Notes under the pieces: model-generated
What the model was told of the DNA's origin: nothing
Database searches by the model: none
The model's input: only the letters and a program-made list of their open reading frames with translations
Part shown: in pieces, positions 1-8,766 of the stretch
Position numbering within the stretch: position 1 is the first letter of the stretch
Layout of the letters: every line of letters begins with the position of its first letter
Origin: Paracoccaceae bacterium
GTDB lineage: Bacteria; Pseudomonadota; Alphaproteobacteria; Rhodobacterales; Rhodobacteraceae
Direction: 5' to 3'
Length of the DNA stretch: 64,000 bases
NCBI GenBank assembly: GCA_016778765.1
Contig: JADHOV010000002.1
Span: 62,001-126,000, forward strand
Position numbers and translations under genes: made by a program

Positions 1-1
1 C

Positions 2-730
2 GTAGCCTTGCGCCATATTATTGGTCATTTTGTGCCTGATGCTGTGTTTAATGCATTTGATCAGATTGTGCCGGGCGTGGTGCCAGCCGAAGGGGCGGGG
101 TGTTTGTGCAATTTTCAGATGTCATTGCGCGCGCGCCCCGATCTTGACGCTGAAGCGGGTAGGGCGCGGTTTGAGGTTCTGACGTTCAATTCGGGTGGTT
201 CGGGCGCGCGCCCCAATCATGATGGATTGAATGCTACAGCCTTTCCCTCTGGTGTGATGACAATGCCCGTTGAGTCCACAGAACATGCGGGCCCAGTGAT
301 CATTTGGCGTAAAGAGCTGCGGCCCGATTCCGGCGGTGCGGGCAAACACCGCGGTGGCTTGGGGCAATATATGGAAGTGGGCGCGCGCAACGGGTATGAG
401 TTTGACCTTCAGGCCATGCTGGATCGGGTAAACCACCCTGCCTTAGGCAGACGGGGGGCTGCAGCGGGTGCAAAAACCAGCATTGCTCAGGATGATGGCG
501 CTGTTATGCAGGGAAAAGGCAAGCAATTTGTGGCCCATGATCGGCGCGTATTGATGGCATTTCCGGGCGGTGGTGGCTATGGCGATCCGAAAGATCGCCC
601 GCGTGCTTTGGTGAAAAGAGATCTTGCGCGTGGCTATATTTCAGCGTCAAGTGCAGAAACGCTTTATGGCTTGAGCAAGGCGGATATCGCCGCTGTCAAA
701 GCCTTGGTGCAGGAAGGCAAAGAGCCATGA
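2..730 (+). CDS. Hydantoinase B/oxoprolinase family protein, C-terminal part (5' end outside window)
   Basis: The reading frame is already open at the first bases, so this is the 3' end of a longer gene; family members are usually over 500 residues and about 240 remain. The visible part is typical of the HyuB/oxoprolinase C-terminus: an N-S-G-G-S-G-A-R-P-N-H-D-G motif, a P-V-E-S-T-E-H segment, and the glycine-rich A-F-P-G-G-G-G-Y-G-D-P near the end. The family works with a HyuA ATPase subunit to hydrolyse cyclic imides or lactams such as hydantoins or 5-oxoproline at the expense of ATP. The stop codon overlaps the start of the FAD oxidoreductase gene (ATGA), so the two are translationally coupled and probably act in one catabolic route. 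The true substrate cannot be read from sequence. Confidence 0.9.
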   Translation, partial: VALRHIIGHFVPDAVFNAFDQIVPGVVPAEGAGCLCNFQMSLRARPDLDAEAGRARFEVLTFNSGGSGARPNHDGLNATAFPSGVMTMPVESTEHAGPVIIWRKELRPDSGGAGKHRGGLGQYMEVGARNGYEFDLQAMLDRVNHPALGRRGAAAGAKTSIAQDDGAVMQGKGKQFVAHDRRVLMAFPGGGGYGDPKDRPRALVKRDLARGYISASSAETLYGLSKADIAAVKALVQEGKEP

Positions 731-1941
731 ACACGCTGCATCCACCCCAAAACGTAACCTATGATATTGTAATCGTAGGTGGGGCTATTATGGGCGCTTC
801 CGCGGCATGGTTTTTGTCGGATGACGCCGATTTCACGGGTTCGGTTTTGGTAGTCGAAAAAGATACAAGCTATGAGTTTTCATCCACGATGAAGAGTAAT
901 TCTTGCATTCGTCAGCAATTTTCAAGCCCGCTCAACGTGCGTATTTCCCAATTCGGTGCAGATTTTATTCAAAACCTGCCCAGTTACATGAAGGGCGATC
1001 CGCGCGCTCCAAAGTTAAAGATCAACAGCTTTGGCTATCTATATTTGGCGAATACCCTTTCCGGCGCTGCTGTTTTGCGCGAAAATCAAGCGGTTCAAAT
1101 TGCCTGCGGTGCGGCAACGCAGCTTATGACGCCCGCGCAGATTAAAGCAGCTTATCCCTTTTACAAACTCGATGATATTGTTCTGGGTTCCATCAATCTT
1201 ATCGATGAAGGCTATTGGGATGGTGTTGCGGTGTTTGATTGCTGGCGCAGATCGGCGCGCGATCGGGGCGTTGAATTTATTCAAAACGAAGTGGTCGGGA
1301 TGAGCAAAAATGCAGCAGGCACCCGCGTAGAGAGCGTGACGTTAAAAACCGGTGAGGTGATATCATGCGGGCAAGTGTTGAACGCATCCGGGCCCCGCGC
1401 GATAGAAACCGCAAAAATGGCTGGGGCGCAGATTCCCGTGGAACCGCGCAAAAGATATAGTTGGATATTTTCAGCGCAAAAACCTTTGGATCAACCGCTG
1501 CCGCTGACTATCGATCCCTCTGGGGTTCATATGCGCGATAATGGCGGGGGAACCTATCTTTGCGGTGGGCGTTCATTTCATGATCAAGCGGTAGAATATG
1601 ATGATTTTGACATGGATCATTCGCTTTGGGAGGCCCATATTTGGCCTATTTTAGCGGCGCGTATTCCCCAGTTTGATGCGATAAAAATTCAATCAGAATG
1701 GGCCGGGCATTACGCGTATAATTGCTTCGATCAGAATGCGATTATAGGGCCCCATACGGTTGTAGAAAATTTCTTTTTTATAAATGGGTTTTCTGGTCAC
1801 GGGTTGCAGCAATCTCCGGCGATGGGGCGGGCAATCGCTGAAATTATGGTCCATGGCGCCTATCAAACGCTTGATTTGACTGCTTTCGGATTTGACCGAT
1901 TTGCCGCGAACCGCCCAATTTTGGAAAAAGCTGTTATCTAA
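727..1941 (+). CDS. FAD-dependent oxidoreductase (DAO / glycine oxidase-like family)
   Basis: A 404-residue flavoprotein of the D-amino-acid oxidase/sarcosine oxidase superfamily. The N-terminal dinucleotide-binding motif V-G-G-A-I-M-G-A-S lies at about residues 17-25, with the acidic end of the second strand at V-E-K. Near the C-terminus is the F-I-N-G-F-S-G-H-G-L-Q-Q-S-P motif that covers the flavin in this superfamily. No signal peptide is seen, so it should act in the cytoplasm, oxidising an amine or amino acid. The start overlaps the hydantoinase B gene by 4 nt, which suggests that it handles a product of that enzyme or of a neighbouring N-substituted amino acid. Specificity is unknown. 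Confidence 0.88.
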   Translation: MNTLHPPQNVTYDIVIVGGAIMGASAAWFLSDDADFTGSVLVVEKDTSYEFSSTMKSNSCIRQQFSSPLNVRISQFGADFIQNLPSYMKGDPRAPKLKINSFGYLYLANTLSGAAVLRENQAVQIACGAATQLMTPAQIKAAYPFYKLDDIVLGSINLIDEGYWDGVAVFDCWRRSARDRGVEFIQNEVVGMSKNAAGTRVESVTLKTGEVISCGQVLNASGPRAIETAKMAGAQIPVEPRKRYSWIFSAQKPLDQPLPLTIDPSGVHMRDNGGGTYLCGGRSFHDQAVEYDDFDMDHSLWEAHIWPILAARIPQFDAIKIQSEWAGHYAYNCFDQNAIIGPHTVVENFFFINGFSGHGLQQSPAMGRAIAEIMVHGAYQTLDLTAFGFDRFAANRPILEKAVI

Positions 1942-2109
1942 TAAACCTGCGGTAAAGCGGGTTGCCAGGTTAGTTTACCAAACTTGTATTTTGTATTTTT
2001 GGGGAGGTTTGTTTCCTTGGCTTCTTTTGCTGTAATTGATTGTGAAACCGGTGCGCGCAGATTACTGTTTTATAAAATCCAAGCTGAATTGAAATAAAGG
2101 GCGAGTGAA

Positions 2110-2946
2110 ATGAAAAAGCTAGTTTTAACGGGGGCAGCGGGGCGCCTTGGATCTTACCTGCGCGAGCCATTATCAAAAATGTGCGATGAGTTGGTTTCAA
2201 CTGATTTGGTGGATGATATTGGCAATCTCTACCCTGGTGAAATCTATGCGCAAGGGGATTTGGCCAGCTTAGATGATATGATGCGTATTTTGCAGGGCGC
2301 CGATATGGTGATCCATATGGGTGCATTTGTCGATGAGGGGCCCTTTGAAAAACTATTGGGCCCAAACTTTATCGGGGCTTATAATATTTGGGAGGCAGCC
2401 TATCAAAACGGGCTAAAAAGAGTGGTTTATGCCAGCTCCATTCACGCGGTCGGAATGCACCCTATTACGGAAACTCTCGATGCCGATAGCCGGCATCGCC
2501 CAGATACGTTTTACGGCTTGGCAAAATGTTTCGCAGAAGATCTAGGCTCAATGTATTGGGATAAGCGGGGGCTTGAAAGCGTGCATATGCGTATTTTATC
2601 TTGTGCTCAGGTCACCAGCGCGCGCGCGCTTGGAACTTGGTTATCCTATGATGATCTGATCCAACTGACCAAGCGCTGTATCGATACACCTGTCACAGGT
2701 TTTGCCGTTGTGTATGGTGTTTCAAACAATGACCGCGCTGCCGTCGATAATAGCAAAGCGTCCTTTCTCGGCTTTCGTCCAAAAGATAATGCAGAGCAAT
2801 TCGCCGAAAAGATATTGGCTGAAACCGATGTCTTGGACAGTCAAGATCCGGGTCATATGTGCCATGGTGGCCCTTTTGCTAAGGTTGATCTTGGCGAAAG
2901 TGGTCTGGCCACAATGACGATTATTGACGATAAGAAGGTCATTTAA
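2110..2946 (+). CDS. NAD-dependent epimerase/dehydratase, uronate-dehydrogenase-like
   Basis: A 278-residue extended SDR protein. It opens with a G-A-A-G-R-L-G dinucleotide-binding motif (residues 8-14), and carries a catalytic-type S-S...Y-G-L-A-K (YxxxK) centre at about residues 112-140. Overall it resembles uronate dehydrogenases, which oxidise D-galacturonate or D-glucuronate to the aldarolactone with NAD. It is preceded by a 168 bp gap and a recognisable ribosome-binding site (AAAGGGCGAG), so it may have its own promoter. Assignment as a uronate dehydrogenase is by overall likeness; other sugar or sugar-acid substrates are possible. Confidence 0.75.
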   Translation: MKKLVLTGAAGRLGSYLREPLSKMCDELVSTDLVDDIGNLYPGEIYAQGDLASLDDMMRILQGADMVIHMGAFVDEGPFEKLLGPNFIGAYNIWEAAYQNGLKRVVYASSIHAVGMHPITETLDADSRHRPDTFYGLAKCFAEDLGSMYWDKRGLESVHMRILSCAQVTSARALGTWLSYDDLIQLTKRCIDTPVTGFAVVYGVSNNDRAAVDNSKASFLGFRPKDNAEQFAEKILAETDVLDSQDPGHMCHGGPFAKVDLGESGLATMTIIDDKKVI

Positions 2947-3095
2947 GCGGCTGTCGGTCTTCCATTTTTTCTCTGTCCTCGATTGATAACTTAACGTAAC
3001 TTTTAGGTCGTTTTGAGCCTGTGATCTGATTTGCCTTAAATAGTTTTGACAACAGCCCTGCCGTCAAATCGAGGTTGTACGAGGTTTTCAAACCA

Positions 3096-4007
3096 TCATT
3101 TTCGACGCCGTTTTAACGGCGCCATCCCTGGTTTCTCTTTGGTTTTAGCCTCCCGCCACATCGTGTAAAGACCGGCGGCTACCACTAAGCCAGCGCCCGC
3201 CAATGCCAAATGCGTTGGCCAATCGCCATAGACCAAAAAGCCGAATAAGAGCGCCCATAAGAGGCCCGTATAGCGAAAGGGCGCGACAAAGGATAACTCG
3301 CCCACCCGAGCCGCTAAAACGCTGAAAAAATACGCTGCGCAAATGAGCAGAGAGCAAGCAACCAAATACCATGTCTGCATCCGCTCTACTGGCACCCATT
3401 CGATATAAAGCATTGAAATTGAGGCATAAATAAAAACGCTGAGCGCGGCAAAAAAGGTAATCATAAGGCTGGGAATATGGGCGCTCATGGAGCGGGTCAC
3501 GAGCTCTCGCAAGGTAATAAACAAAACCGCGATCAACGCGTAGTAGGAATAATTGCTAAACCCCTCAGCGCCAGGGCGTACAATCATAAGCATACCCAAA
3601 AACCCGATACCGATGGCAATCATGCGCCGCCACCCCAACAATTCGTGTAAAAACAGTGCAGCACCAAGGGCAACCGTGAGGGGCAGCAATTGTAAAATAG
3701 CCGTGGCATTCGCAATCGGCATATTGATCAGGGCATTCAAGAAAAAATAAGTTGCGCAAACGTCTGCGGCGCAGCGCAAAGCGATTAAGCCCCAGTCTTT
3801 TCGGGCGTATCTTATCGTCCAAGCTCGATAAAATTGGCACAATCCCGCAATCATCAACAGCGCCACAGCGCCGCGCAGCATTAAAATTTGTGACAGCGGC
3901 AACTGAGCCCCAAGCAGTTTGACAAACAGATCATTGGTGGTGAAAGCCGCCATGCTCAACACCATCAACATGGCACCTTTTATATTCTCTGTCTTTCTTT
4001 CGGGCAT
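3096..4007 (-). CDS. DMT-superfamily (EamA) transporter
   Basis: A 303-residue membrane protein with about ten hydrophobic segments in two repeats, the layout of the EamA/RhaT drug-metabolite transporter family. Typical features are the N-terminal K-G-A-M-L-M-V-L-S-M-A-A-F stretch, where a membrane helix starts straight after a short polar tail, and an R-Y-T-G-L-L-W-A segment late in the second repeat. A basic tail (K-R-R-R-K) ends the protein on the presumed cytoplasmic side. Family members export amino acids, nucleosides or other small metabolites; the substrate here is not predictable. It lies 192 bp downstream of the co-oriented thioesterase gene, possibly in the same transcript. Confidence 0.85.
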   Translation of the reverse strand: MPERKTENIKGAMLMVLSMAAFTTNDLFVKLLGAQLPLSQILMLRGAVALLMIAGLCQFYRAWTIRYARKDWGLIALRCAADVCATYFFLNALINMPIANATAILQLLPLTVALGAALFLHELLGWRRMIAIGIGFLGMLMIVRPGAEGFSNYSYYALIAVLFITLRELVTRSMSAHIPSLMITFFAALSVFIYASISMLYIEWVPVERMQTWYLVACSLLICAAYFFSVLAARVGELSFVAPFRYTGLLWALLFGFLVYGDWPTHLALAGAGLVVAAGLYTMWREAKTKEKPGMAPLKRRRK

Positions 4008-4199
4008 AGTGCATTCCTATGAAGCAAACCGCTGCTTCAAATCTGTAGGATCAGTTTGTGCAATAGGCGAGCTTAAACTGAACGCTTAGGGTTTTTTAAA
4101 ATATGGCAGCAAATTAAATTTTTACTTTGATAGACTTATCAGAGCTGTGGGCGGATCCGGTATTTCTTTGTTCTGTTAAAGATGAAGTGCCAAAGATCA

Positions 4200-4658
4200 T
4201 CAGCGCAGGCCCATCTTTCGCGAGCGGTGTTTGAGGTCAGATAAGGCTTGATCCTTCATCTGATAGGCGCTCAGCGCGTGGGCAATGTGCTGCGGGATGG
4301 GAACGCCACGCGGGCAGGGCTTTTGTTGCACGTGCATTTCGATTAATTCGCACAGCGCCACGGTGTTTTGTGCGCAGATCATTTCAGCATAGAGATGAAA
4401 CAATTTATCCGTTTGCGATATGAGATGGATGTTTACTACAAGCGCATCCGCGTCTTTTACCTCTTTCAAAAAATATTTATGCTCTTCAACCAAATAGATC
4501 GTGCAGCCTGTTGCCTGGCGATACGCGCGGTCAAAGCCCACTTCATCTTGCAGTGCATCTACCCCATGGCTAAACACCAGGCCATAATATGCATCTTGCA
4601 TATGCCCATTATAATCGATCCAATCTGAGTGAACCTTTGTATGATACGTAAACGCCAT
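4200..4658 (-). CDS. Hotdog-fold thioesterase (4HBT / acyl-CoA thioesterase-like)
   Basis: A 152-residue single hotdog-domain protein. The N-terminal V-H-S-D-W-I-D-Y-N-G-H-M-Q motif, with an Asp-Tyr-Asn-Gly-His-Met core, is the active-site region of 4-hydroxybenzoyl-CoA-type thioesterases. It also resembles the thioesterase domain linked to carnitine degradation (betainyl-CoA thioesterase), so that is one possible role, but no carnitine dehydrogenase gene is seen nearby. It would hydrolyse a short acyl-CoA in the cytoplasm. The length is normal for the family. The start is the only ATG ahead of the conserved region. Confidence 0.72.
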   Translation of the reverse strand: MAFTYHTKVHSDWIDYNGHMQDAYYGLVFSHGVDALQDEVGFDRAYRQATGCTIYLVEEHKYFLKEVKDADALVVNIHLISQTDKLFHLYAEMICAQNTVALCELIEMHVQQKPCPRGVPIPQHIAHALSAYQMKDQALSDLKHRSRKMGLR

Positions 4659-5015
4659 CTGAAATCTCTACCTTTTCTGTATCTAGATCATCATTTTGGG
4701 CGCGTTTGAACCTATTTTATGATGGGATGGTGTTGCGTAAAAGTCAGGGGCAAGGCGGTTGGCGCGGCTCTGCGTTAAAAAGGCCGCGCCTGCGCATAAA
4801 TATCGCAGATCAATATTTACAGGGCATGTGCTGGCATCTGATCGTTTTGGTCTGCGCGCTTGGGGCTGCTTGCCGTGCCGGGGCTGTGCGCTCAGGGCTT
4901 TGGGCTTGAAAGAATTGTAAAAATGGCTTTGGGTATAACCAGAAGTTACGTGTAGTTGCTGCCGCTAATGAATGGCGAAACAAGGCGCGGTTTAAAAACT
5001 GGCATAGGGCGGTAT
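4659..5015. other. Intergenic stretch with no supported gene
   Basis: This 357 bp gap separates the minus-strand thioesterase from the plus-strand gene at 5016 and should hold divergent promoters. The only open frame is a 67-codon one starting at a TTG (4706), with no ribosome-binding site and a composition rich in Arg, Gly and Cys; I do not regard it as a gene. No hairpin with a T-run was seen. Confidence 0.5.
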
Positions 5016-5816
5016 ATGCAGCAAGCTGATGATTATATAAAAGAAGTTGAGGCGCTTGCCGATTTATTGAGCGGCCAGCCGGATGATGTTTTCCAATTGG
5101 AAACCTTGTTTAAATCTTGGACGGTCAATGACGTGATCGGTCATCTTCATATGTTTGATCTCGCCGCGCTCGCCGCATTGGAAAGTGACGCGGCCTTTGA
5201 CGCTTTTTTTGCCCCAATTCAAACGAATTTGAACCAAGGTTTAACGTTGTTGCAATGTCAATATCCGTTTCTAGGAGCGTTAAGCGGGATCGGATTATTT
5301 CAAAAATGGCACGCCACGGCGCAGGTGGTCAGAGCGGCCTATCGCTCGGCAGACCCGAAGCAAAGGGTGAAATGGGCTGGGCCAGAAATGAGCGCATTAT
5401 CCTGCATAACGGCTCGGCAAATGGAAACTTGGGCGCATGGACAGGCGGTTTTTGACGTGTTGGGCAGGCCACGCCAAGCGCATGATCGGATCCGTAATAT
5501 TTGCCATTTAGGCGCGGTAACGTTTGCGTGGACGTTTCAAAACAGAGGTTTGCCGGTGCCAGACGAGGCTCCATATGTGTGCCTTACTGCGCCATCAGGC
5601 TCGGTTTGGACGTGGAATTCTCCAAGCGAAACCCAATATGTGAAGGGCAAGGCGGTGGACTTCGCGCAAGTCGTAACGCAAGTGCGCAACATCGAAGATA
5701 CAGATTTGCAGTTTGTCGGCGCTAACGCGATAACTTGGATGGAACTTGCCCAATGTTTTGCGGGCAAGCCAGAAACGCCACCTGCCAAGAATACGCGTTA
5801 TATGCGCAGACTCTAA
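5016..5816 (+). CDS. TIGR03084-like / maleylpyruvate isomerase N-terminal (DinB-like) domain protein
   Basis: A 266-residue protein. An N-terminal DinB-like four-helix domain carries S-W-T-V-N-D-V-I-G-H-L-H (about residues 33-44), then a second conserved block R-Q-M-E-T-W-A-H-G-Q-A with a further His. Such proteins bind a divalent metal through three histidines and use mycothiol or another thiol cofactor, or serve uncharacterised roles. The C-terminal half matches the part typical of the TIGR03084 group of unknown function. The ATG at 5016 is preferred over the upstream in-frame TTG (4956) because of the AGGGCGG ribosome-binding site just before it and the start of family similarity there. 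It stands alone between a minus-strand gene and the phn operon. Confidence 0.7.
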   Translation: MQQADDYIKEVEALADLLSGQPDDVFQLETLFKSWTVNDVIGHLHMFDLAALAALESDAAFDAFFAPIQTNLNQGLTLLQCQYPFLGALSGIGLFQKWHATAQVVRAAYRSADPKQRVKWAGPEMSALSCITARQMETWAHGQAVFDVLGRPRQAHDRIRNICHLGAVTFAWTFQNRGLPVPDEAPYVCLTAPSGSVWTWNSPSETQYVKGKAVDFAQVVTQVRNIEDTDLQFVGANAITWMELAQCFAGKPETPPAKNTRYMRRL

Positions 5817-6096
5817 TCATTATTCACGTCGCACCTACGTTAATCACGGCAGTCAAATCGACATAAAAATTTTAATTTAAGATATTTATGCGTGTCGTGA
5901 AGTTCGGCGCAATGGCTTGATGATCGCGCGTTTTTAAGATTTTTAGAGGTTAAAAAGCACCACAGGCATAGGCCACCTGAAAATTTAAAGATAAATTTTC
6001 CACTCAAATAAAAAATGGAGTTTTGTGATAAATTTTGTTGTTTTGGGATTTTTATCGACATAAGCTGATCCAATTAAATTAATATGGGAGGCTTGA

Positions 6097-7074
6097 ATGA
6101 CTATAACAACAAAACTGTCAGCGCTTACGGTGGCAACAACGTTTCTTGTCGGAGCTGCGGTAAGCCAAGCAATGGCGGAAGATTGCTACAGAGGCACTTT
6201 AGATGCCGCTTATTGTGATAGAAATATGGATCAAGTGGCGGATTTGCCCCTAGATGAAAAAGACTGGGTTGATCCTAAAACCATTATTTTCACTTATACA
6301 CCGGTAGAAGATCCGGCGGTATATGCTAATATCTGGACGCCCTTTATTAAGCATCTTGAAGCTTACACGGATAGAAAAGTTGTGTTCTTCCCCGTGGAAT
6401 CAAATGCAGCACAATTAGAGGCCATGCGCTCTGGTCGTTTGCATGTGGCAGGCTTTAATACCGGCTCTAACCCGATTGCGGTCAGCTGTGCAGGCTTTGT
6501 TCCATTTGCGATGCACGCGAAAGATGATGGCTCGTACGGGTATGAGATGGAAATTATTGTGCATGCGGATAGCGAAATTAAATCGCCATCTGAAATTAAG
6601 GGTCGCACAATGGCCTTTACATCGCCAACCTCCAACTCCGGCTTCAAAGCACCTTCCGCGATCTTGAAAGGTGAATTTGATTTAATCGCTGATCGGGATT
6701 TCACACCCACATATTCGGGCAAGCATGATAATTCGATCTTGGGTGTGTATAATGGTGATTATGAAATAGCTGCGGTTGCGAACTCTGTGTTGCAACGTAT
6801 GGTGCGCCGAGGCGTTATCGAAGCCGATAAAATCAGAACGGTTTATCAATCACCAACTTTCCCAACTACAGGTTATGGGCATGCACATAATTTGCACCCA
6901 GAGTTGGTTGGAAAAATCAAATCAGCATTTTTCACGTTCGATTTTGACTCAGATCCGGTTTACAAAAAAGAATTTGCGAAAGCCGACCGTTTTGTCGGTA
7001 TTCGGCATAAAAATGACTGGGCTGTGATCCGCCAAATCGATGCAGCGAATGGCGTAAGCTACGACTGTAAATAA
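6097..7074 (+). CDS. phnD: Phosphonate/phosphite ABC transporter periplasmic binding protein (PhnD family)
   Basis: A 325-residue precursor with a signal peptide (T-T-K-L-S-A-L-T-V-A-T-T, cleavage after A-M-A-E or so). The mature protein has the PhnD/PtxB-like fold, with the segments F-T-Y-T-P-V-E-D-P-A-V and G-R-L-H-V-A-G-F-N-T-G near the oxyanion-binding site and S-N-S-G-F-K-A-P in the second lobe. Four cysteines (near residues 30, 39, 132 and 324) could form two disulfides in the periplasm. A strong GGGAGG ribosome-binding site precedes the ATG. It is the first gene of phnDCEE. Phosphonate, phosphite, hypophosphite and 2-aminoethylphosphonate binders all share this fold, so the ligand is open. 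Confidence 0.9.
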   Translation: MTITTKLSALTVATTFLVGAAVSQAMAEDCYRGTLDAAYCDRNMDQVADLPLDEKDWVDPKTIIFTYTPVEDPAVYANIWTPFIKHLEAYTDRKVVFFPVESNAAQLEAMRSGRLHVAGFNTGSNPIAVSCAGFVPFAMHAKDDGSYGYEMEIIVHADSEIKSPSEIKGRTMAFTSPTSNSGFKAPSAILKGEFDLIADRDFTPTYSGKHDNSILGVYNGDYEIAAVANSVLQRMVRRGVIEADKIRTVYQSPTFPTTGYGHAHNLHPELVGKIKSAFFTFDFDSDPVYKKEFAKADRFVGIRHKNDWAVIRQIDAANGVSYDCK

Positions 7075-7083
7075 ATATTGAGC

Positions 7084-7120
7084 CGAGCCAGGTTAAGTTA
7101 GAACCTGGCTCGCTTTTTTT
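7084..7120 (+). terminator. Intra-operon rho-independent terminator between phnD and phnC
   Basis: An 11-bp perfect stem (arms 7084-7094 and 7102-7112, core GAGCCAGGTT / AACCTGGCTC, 7-nt loop) is followed by CTTTTTTT. It begins 9 nt after the phnD stop and ends 24 nt before phnC. In this position it probably acts as a partial terminator that keeps binding-protein mRNA in excess of ATPase and permease mRNA. Confidence 0.88.
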
Positions 7121-7144
7121 GACTTATAAAGACAGAGAGATAGA

Positions 7145-7948
7145 ATGCTTCAATTAAGTGATTTAAAGAAACGCTATGATACAGGTGATTATGCACTTAA
7201 AGGTGTTACTCTTGATGTTCCGCAAGGGCAGGTACTGGCCCTGATTGGTCCCTCTGGGGCTGGTAAATCAACGCTTATCCGCTGCGTCAATCGGTTGGTT
7301 GAACCAAGTTCGGGCAGCGTAAAGCTGAAAGATTTAGAATTAACGCGGCTGTCGTCTACAGCGCTGCGGCGCGCACGCCGTAAAATGGGTATGATTTTTC
7401 AGGAATATGCGCTTGTTGAACGGCTCACCGTAATGGAAAATGTTCTCTCTGGCCGTCTGGGCTATGTGGGTTTTTGGCGGAGCTATTTCCGAAAATTCTC
7501 AAGCGCCGATATTCAGGAAGCGTATCGTTTGCTCGATCGCGTAGGGCTTAAGCATATGGCCGATAAACGCGCGGATGAGCTTTCCGGTGGGCAAAGACAG
7601 CGGGTGGGTATTTGCCGTGCCTTGATTCAAGATCCTGATGTATTGCTTGTGGATGAGCCCACAGCCAGCCTTGATCCAAAAACATCGCGTCAAATCATGC
7701 GGCTAATACAGGAACTGTGCCAAGAGCGCGGGCTGACGGCGATCATTAACATACATGACGTGTTTTTGGCGCAAATGTTCTCGCAACGTGTGGTTGGGCT
7801 CGAACTTGGCGCAGTTGTTTATGATGGCCCGCCGGATGGTTTGTCGCCCGAGGTGCTGACGCGCATCTACGGTGAGGAAGATTGGTCTGCCACCATCAAG
7901 GCGAGCGAAGACGACCATGATGATGACGATACAACAGAAGAGTTTTGA
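7145..7948 (+). CDS. phnC: Phosphonate-type ABC transporter ATP-binding protein (PhnC family)
   Basis: A 267-residue ABC ATPase. Walker A is G-P-S-G-A-G-K-S-T (about residues 37-45), the signature is L-S-G-G-Q-R-Q-R, Walker B is D-V-L-L-V-D-E-P, and the H-loop is I-N-I-H-D-V. The [14 protein letters not shown]-loop region is typical of PhnC. The C-terminus ends in an unusual acidic run of Asp and Glu with His (about residues 254-266). It sits at the cytoplasmic face and powers uptake of the PhnD ligand. A purine-rich ribosome-binding site follows the upstream terminator. The stop codon is 2 nt before the phnE start. Confidence 0.92.
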   Translation: MLQLSDLKKRYDTGDYALKGVTLDVPQGQVLALIGPSGAGKSTLIRCVNRLVEPSSGSVKLKDLELTRLSSTALRRARRKMGMIFQEYALVERLTVMENVLSGRLGYVGFWRSYFRKFSSADIQEAYRLLDRVGLKHMADKRADELSGGQRQRVGICRALIQDPDVLLVDEPTASLDPKTSRQIMRLIQELCQERGLTAIINIHDVFLAQMFSQRVVGLELGAVVYDGPPDGLSPEVLTRIYGEEDWSATIKASEDDHDDDDTTEEF

Positions 7949-7950
7949 AA

Positions 7951-8766
7951 ATGAAAAACACTTCGCAAAATACGGCCTATCCGAGTGCTTGGAAAAAAGC
8001 CCCATTCATCGAAAATGATTTTTTACGGTGGTTGCTTTTTCTCGGCGTAGCAATTTATTTGGCAGCGGCTCTGGGCACGATGGATATCGATATCGAACGT
8101 ATCAAAGAAGGCTTGCCGCGCGCGAAACGCTTCTTAGATTCGTTCTTCCCTCCTAATTTTGCCGATAACCGGGGCGTCGTTTGGGAAGGGATTGCCGAAA
8201 GCATTTGGATGGCAATTATTTCCACGGTTGCGGGAATCGCGCTATCCATACCGGTTGGTCTTGGCGCTGCTCGGAACTTGGCACCGGCTTGGGTGTACTT
8301 ATTCTGCCGAGGCATCATCGCAGGCTCGCGAACCTTTCCCGAAATTATCTTGGCGATTTTCGCGGTGAAGCTATTTGGCTTTGGGCCTTTTGCGGGTTTC
8401 GTCGCTCTGGCTTTGGGAACGATTGGATTTTACGCAAAACTGCTTGCCGAAGATATCGAGAATTGCAGTGCATCTCAGGCCGAGGCGGTCAAAGCCACTG
8501 GCGCGAATTGGTTTCAATGGGTAAATTATTCCATTCAGCCACAAGTGATGCCCCGAATGATCGGCCTATCGATTTATCGGTTAGACATCAATTTCCGCGA
8601 ATCAGCCGTTGTCGGCATCGTCGGAGGAGGCGGTATTGGCGCCACTTTGAACACAGCCTTCTCTCGGTATGAGTTCGACACGGCTGCCGCAATTCTATTG
8701 ATCATAATCTTGATCGTAATGGGATTGGAATATTCCTCAAGCTTTATGAGAAAGTGGGTGCAATAA
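7951..8766 (+). CDS. phnE: Phosphonate-type ABC transporter permease 1 (PhnE family)
   Basis: A 271-residue inner-membrane permease with about six membrane segments. The cytoplasmic EAA-type loop is E-A-V-K-A-T-G-A-N-W-F-Q-W, and the C-terminal half has the family motif I-N-F-R-E-S-A-V-V-G-I-V-G-G-G-G-I-G. The ATG at 7951 is chosen over the upstream TTG, which would overlap phnC. It pairs with the second PhnE-like gene downstream to make a heterodimeric channel. The TAATG overlap at its end couples translation to the next gene. Confidence 0.9.
   Translation: MKNTSQNTAYPSAWKKAPFIENDFLRWLLFLGVAIYLAAALGTMDIDIERIKEGLPRAKRFLDSFFPPNFADNRGVVWEGIAESIWMAIISTVAGIALSIPVGLGAARNLAPAWVYLFCRGIIAGSRTFPEIILAIFAVKLFGFGPFAGFVALALGTIGFYAKLLAEDIENCSASQAEAVKATGANWFQWVNYSIQPQVMPRMIGLSIYRLDINFRESAVVGIVGGGGIGATLNTAFSRYEFDTAAAILLIIILIVMGLEYSSSFMRKWVQ

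Noticed and set aside
4706-4909. 67-codon open frame from a TTG
   Set aside because: No ribosome-binding site, odd composition, and it lies in a divergent promoter region.
5817-6096. Pho box before phnD
   Set aside because: GTCA and GACAT fragments are present, but no two TGTCA-type repeats with correct spacing were found.
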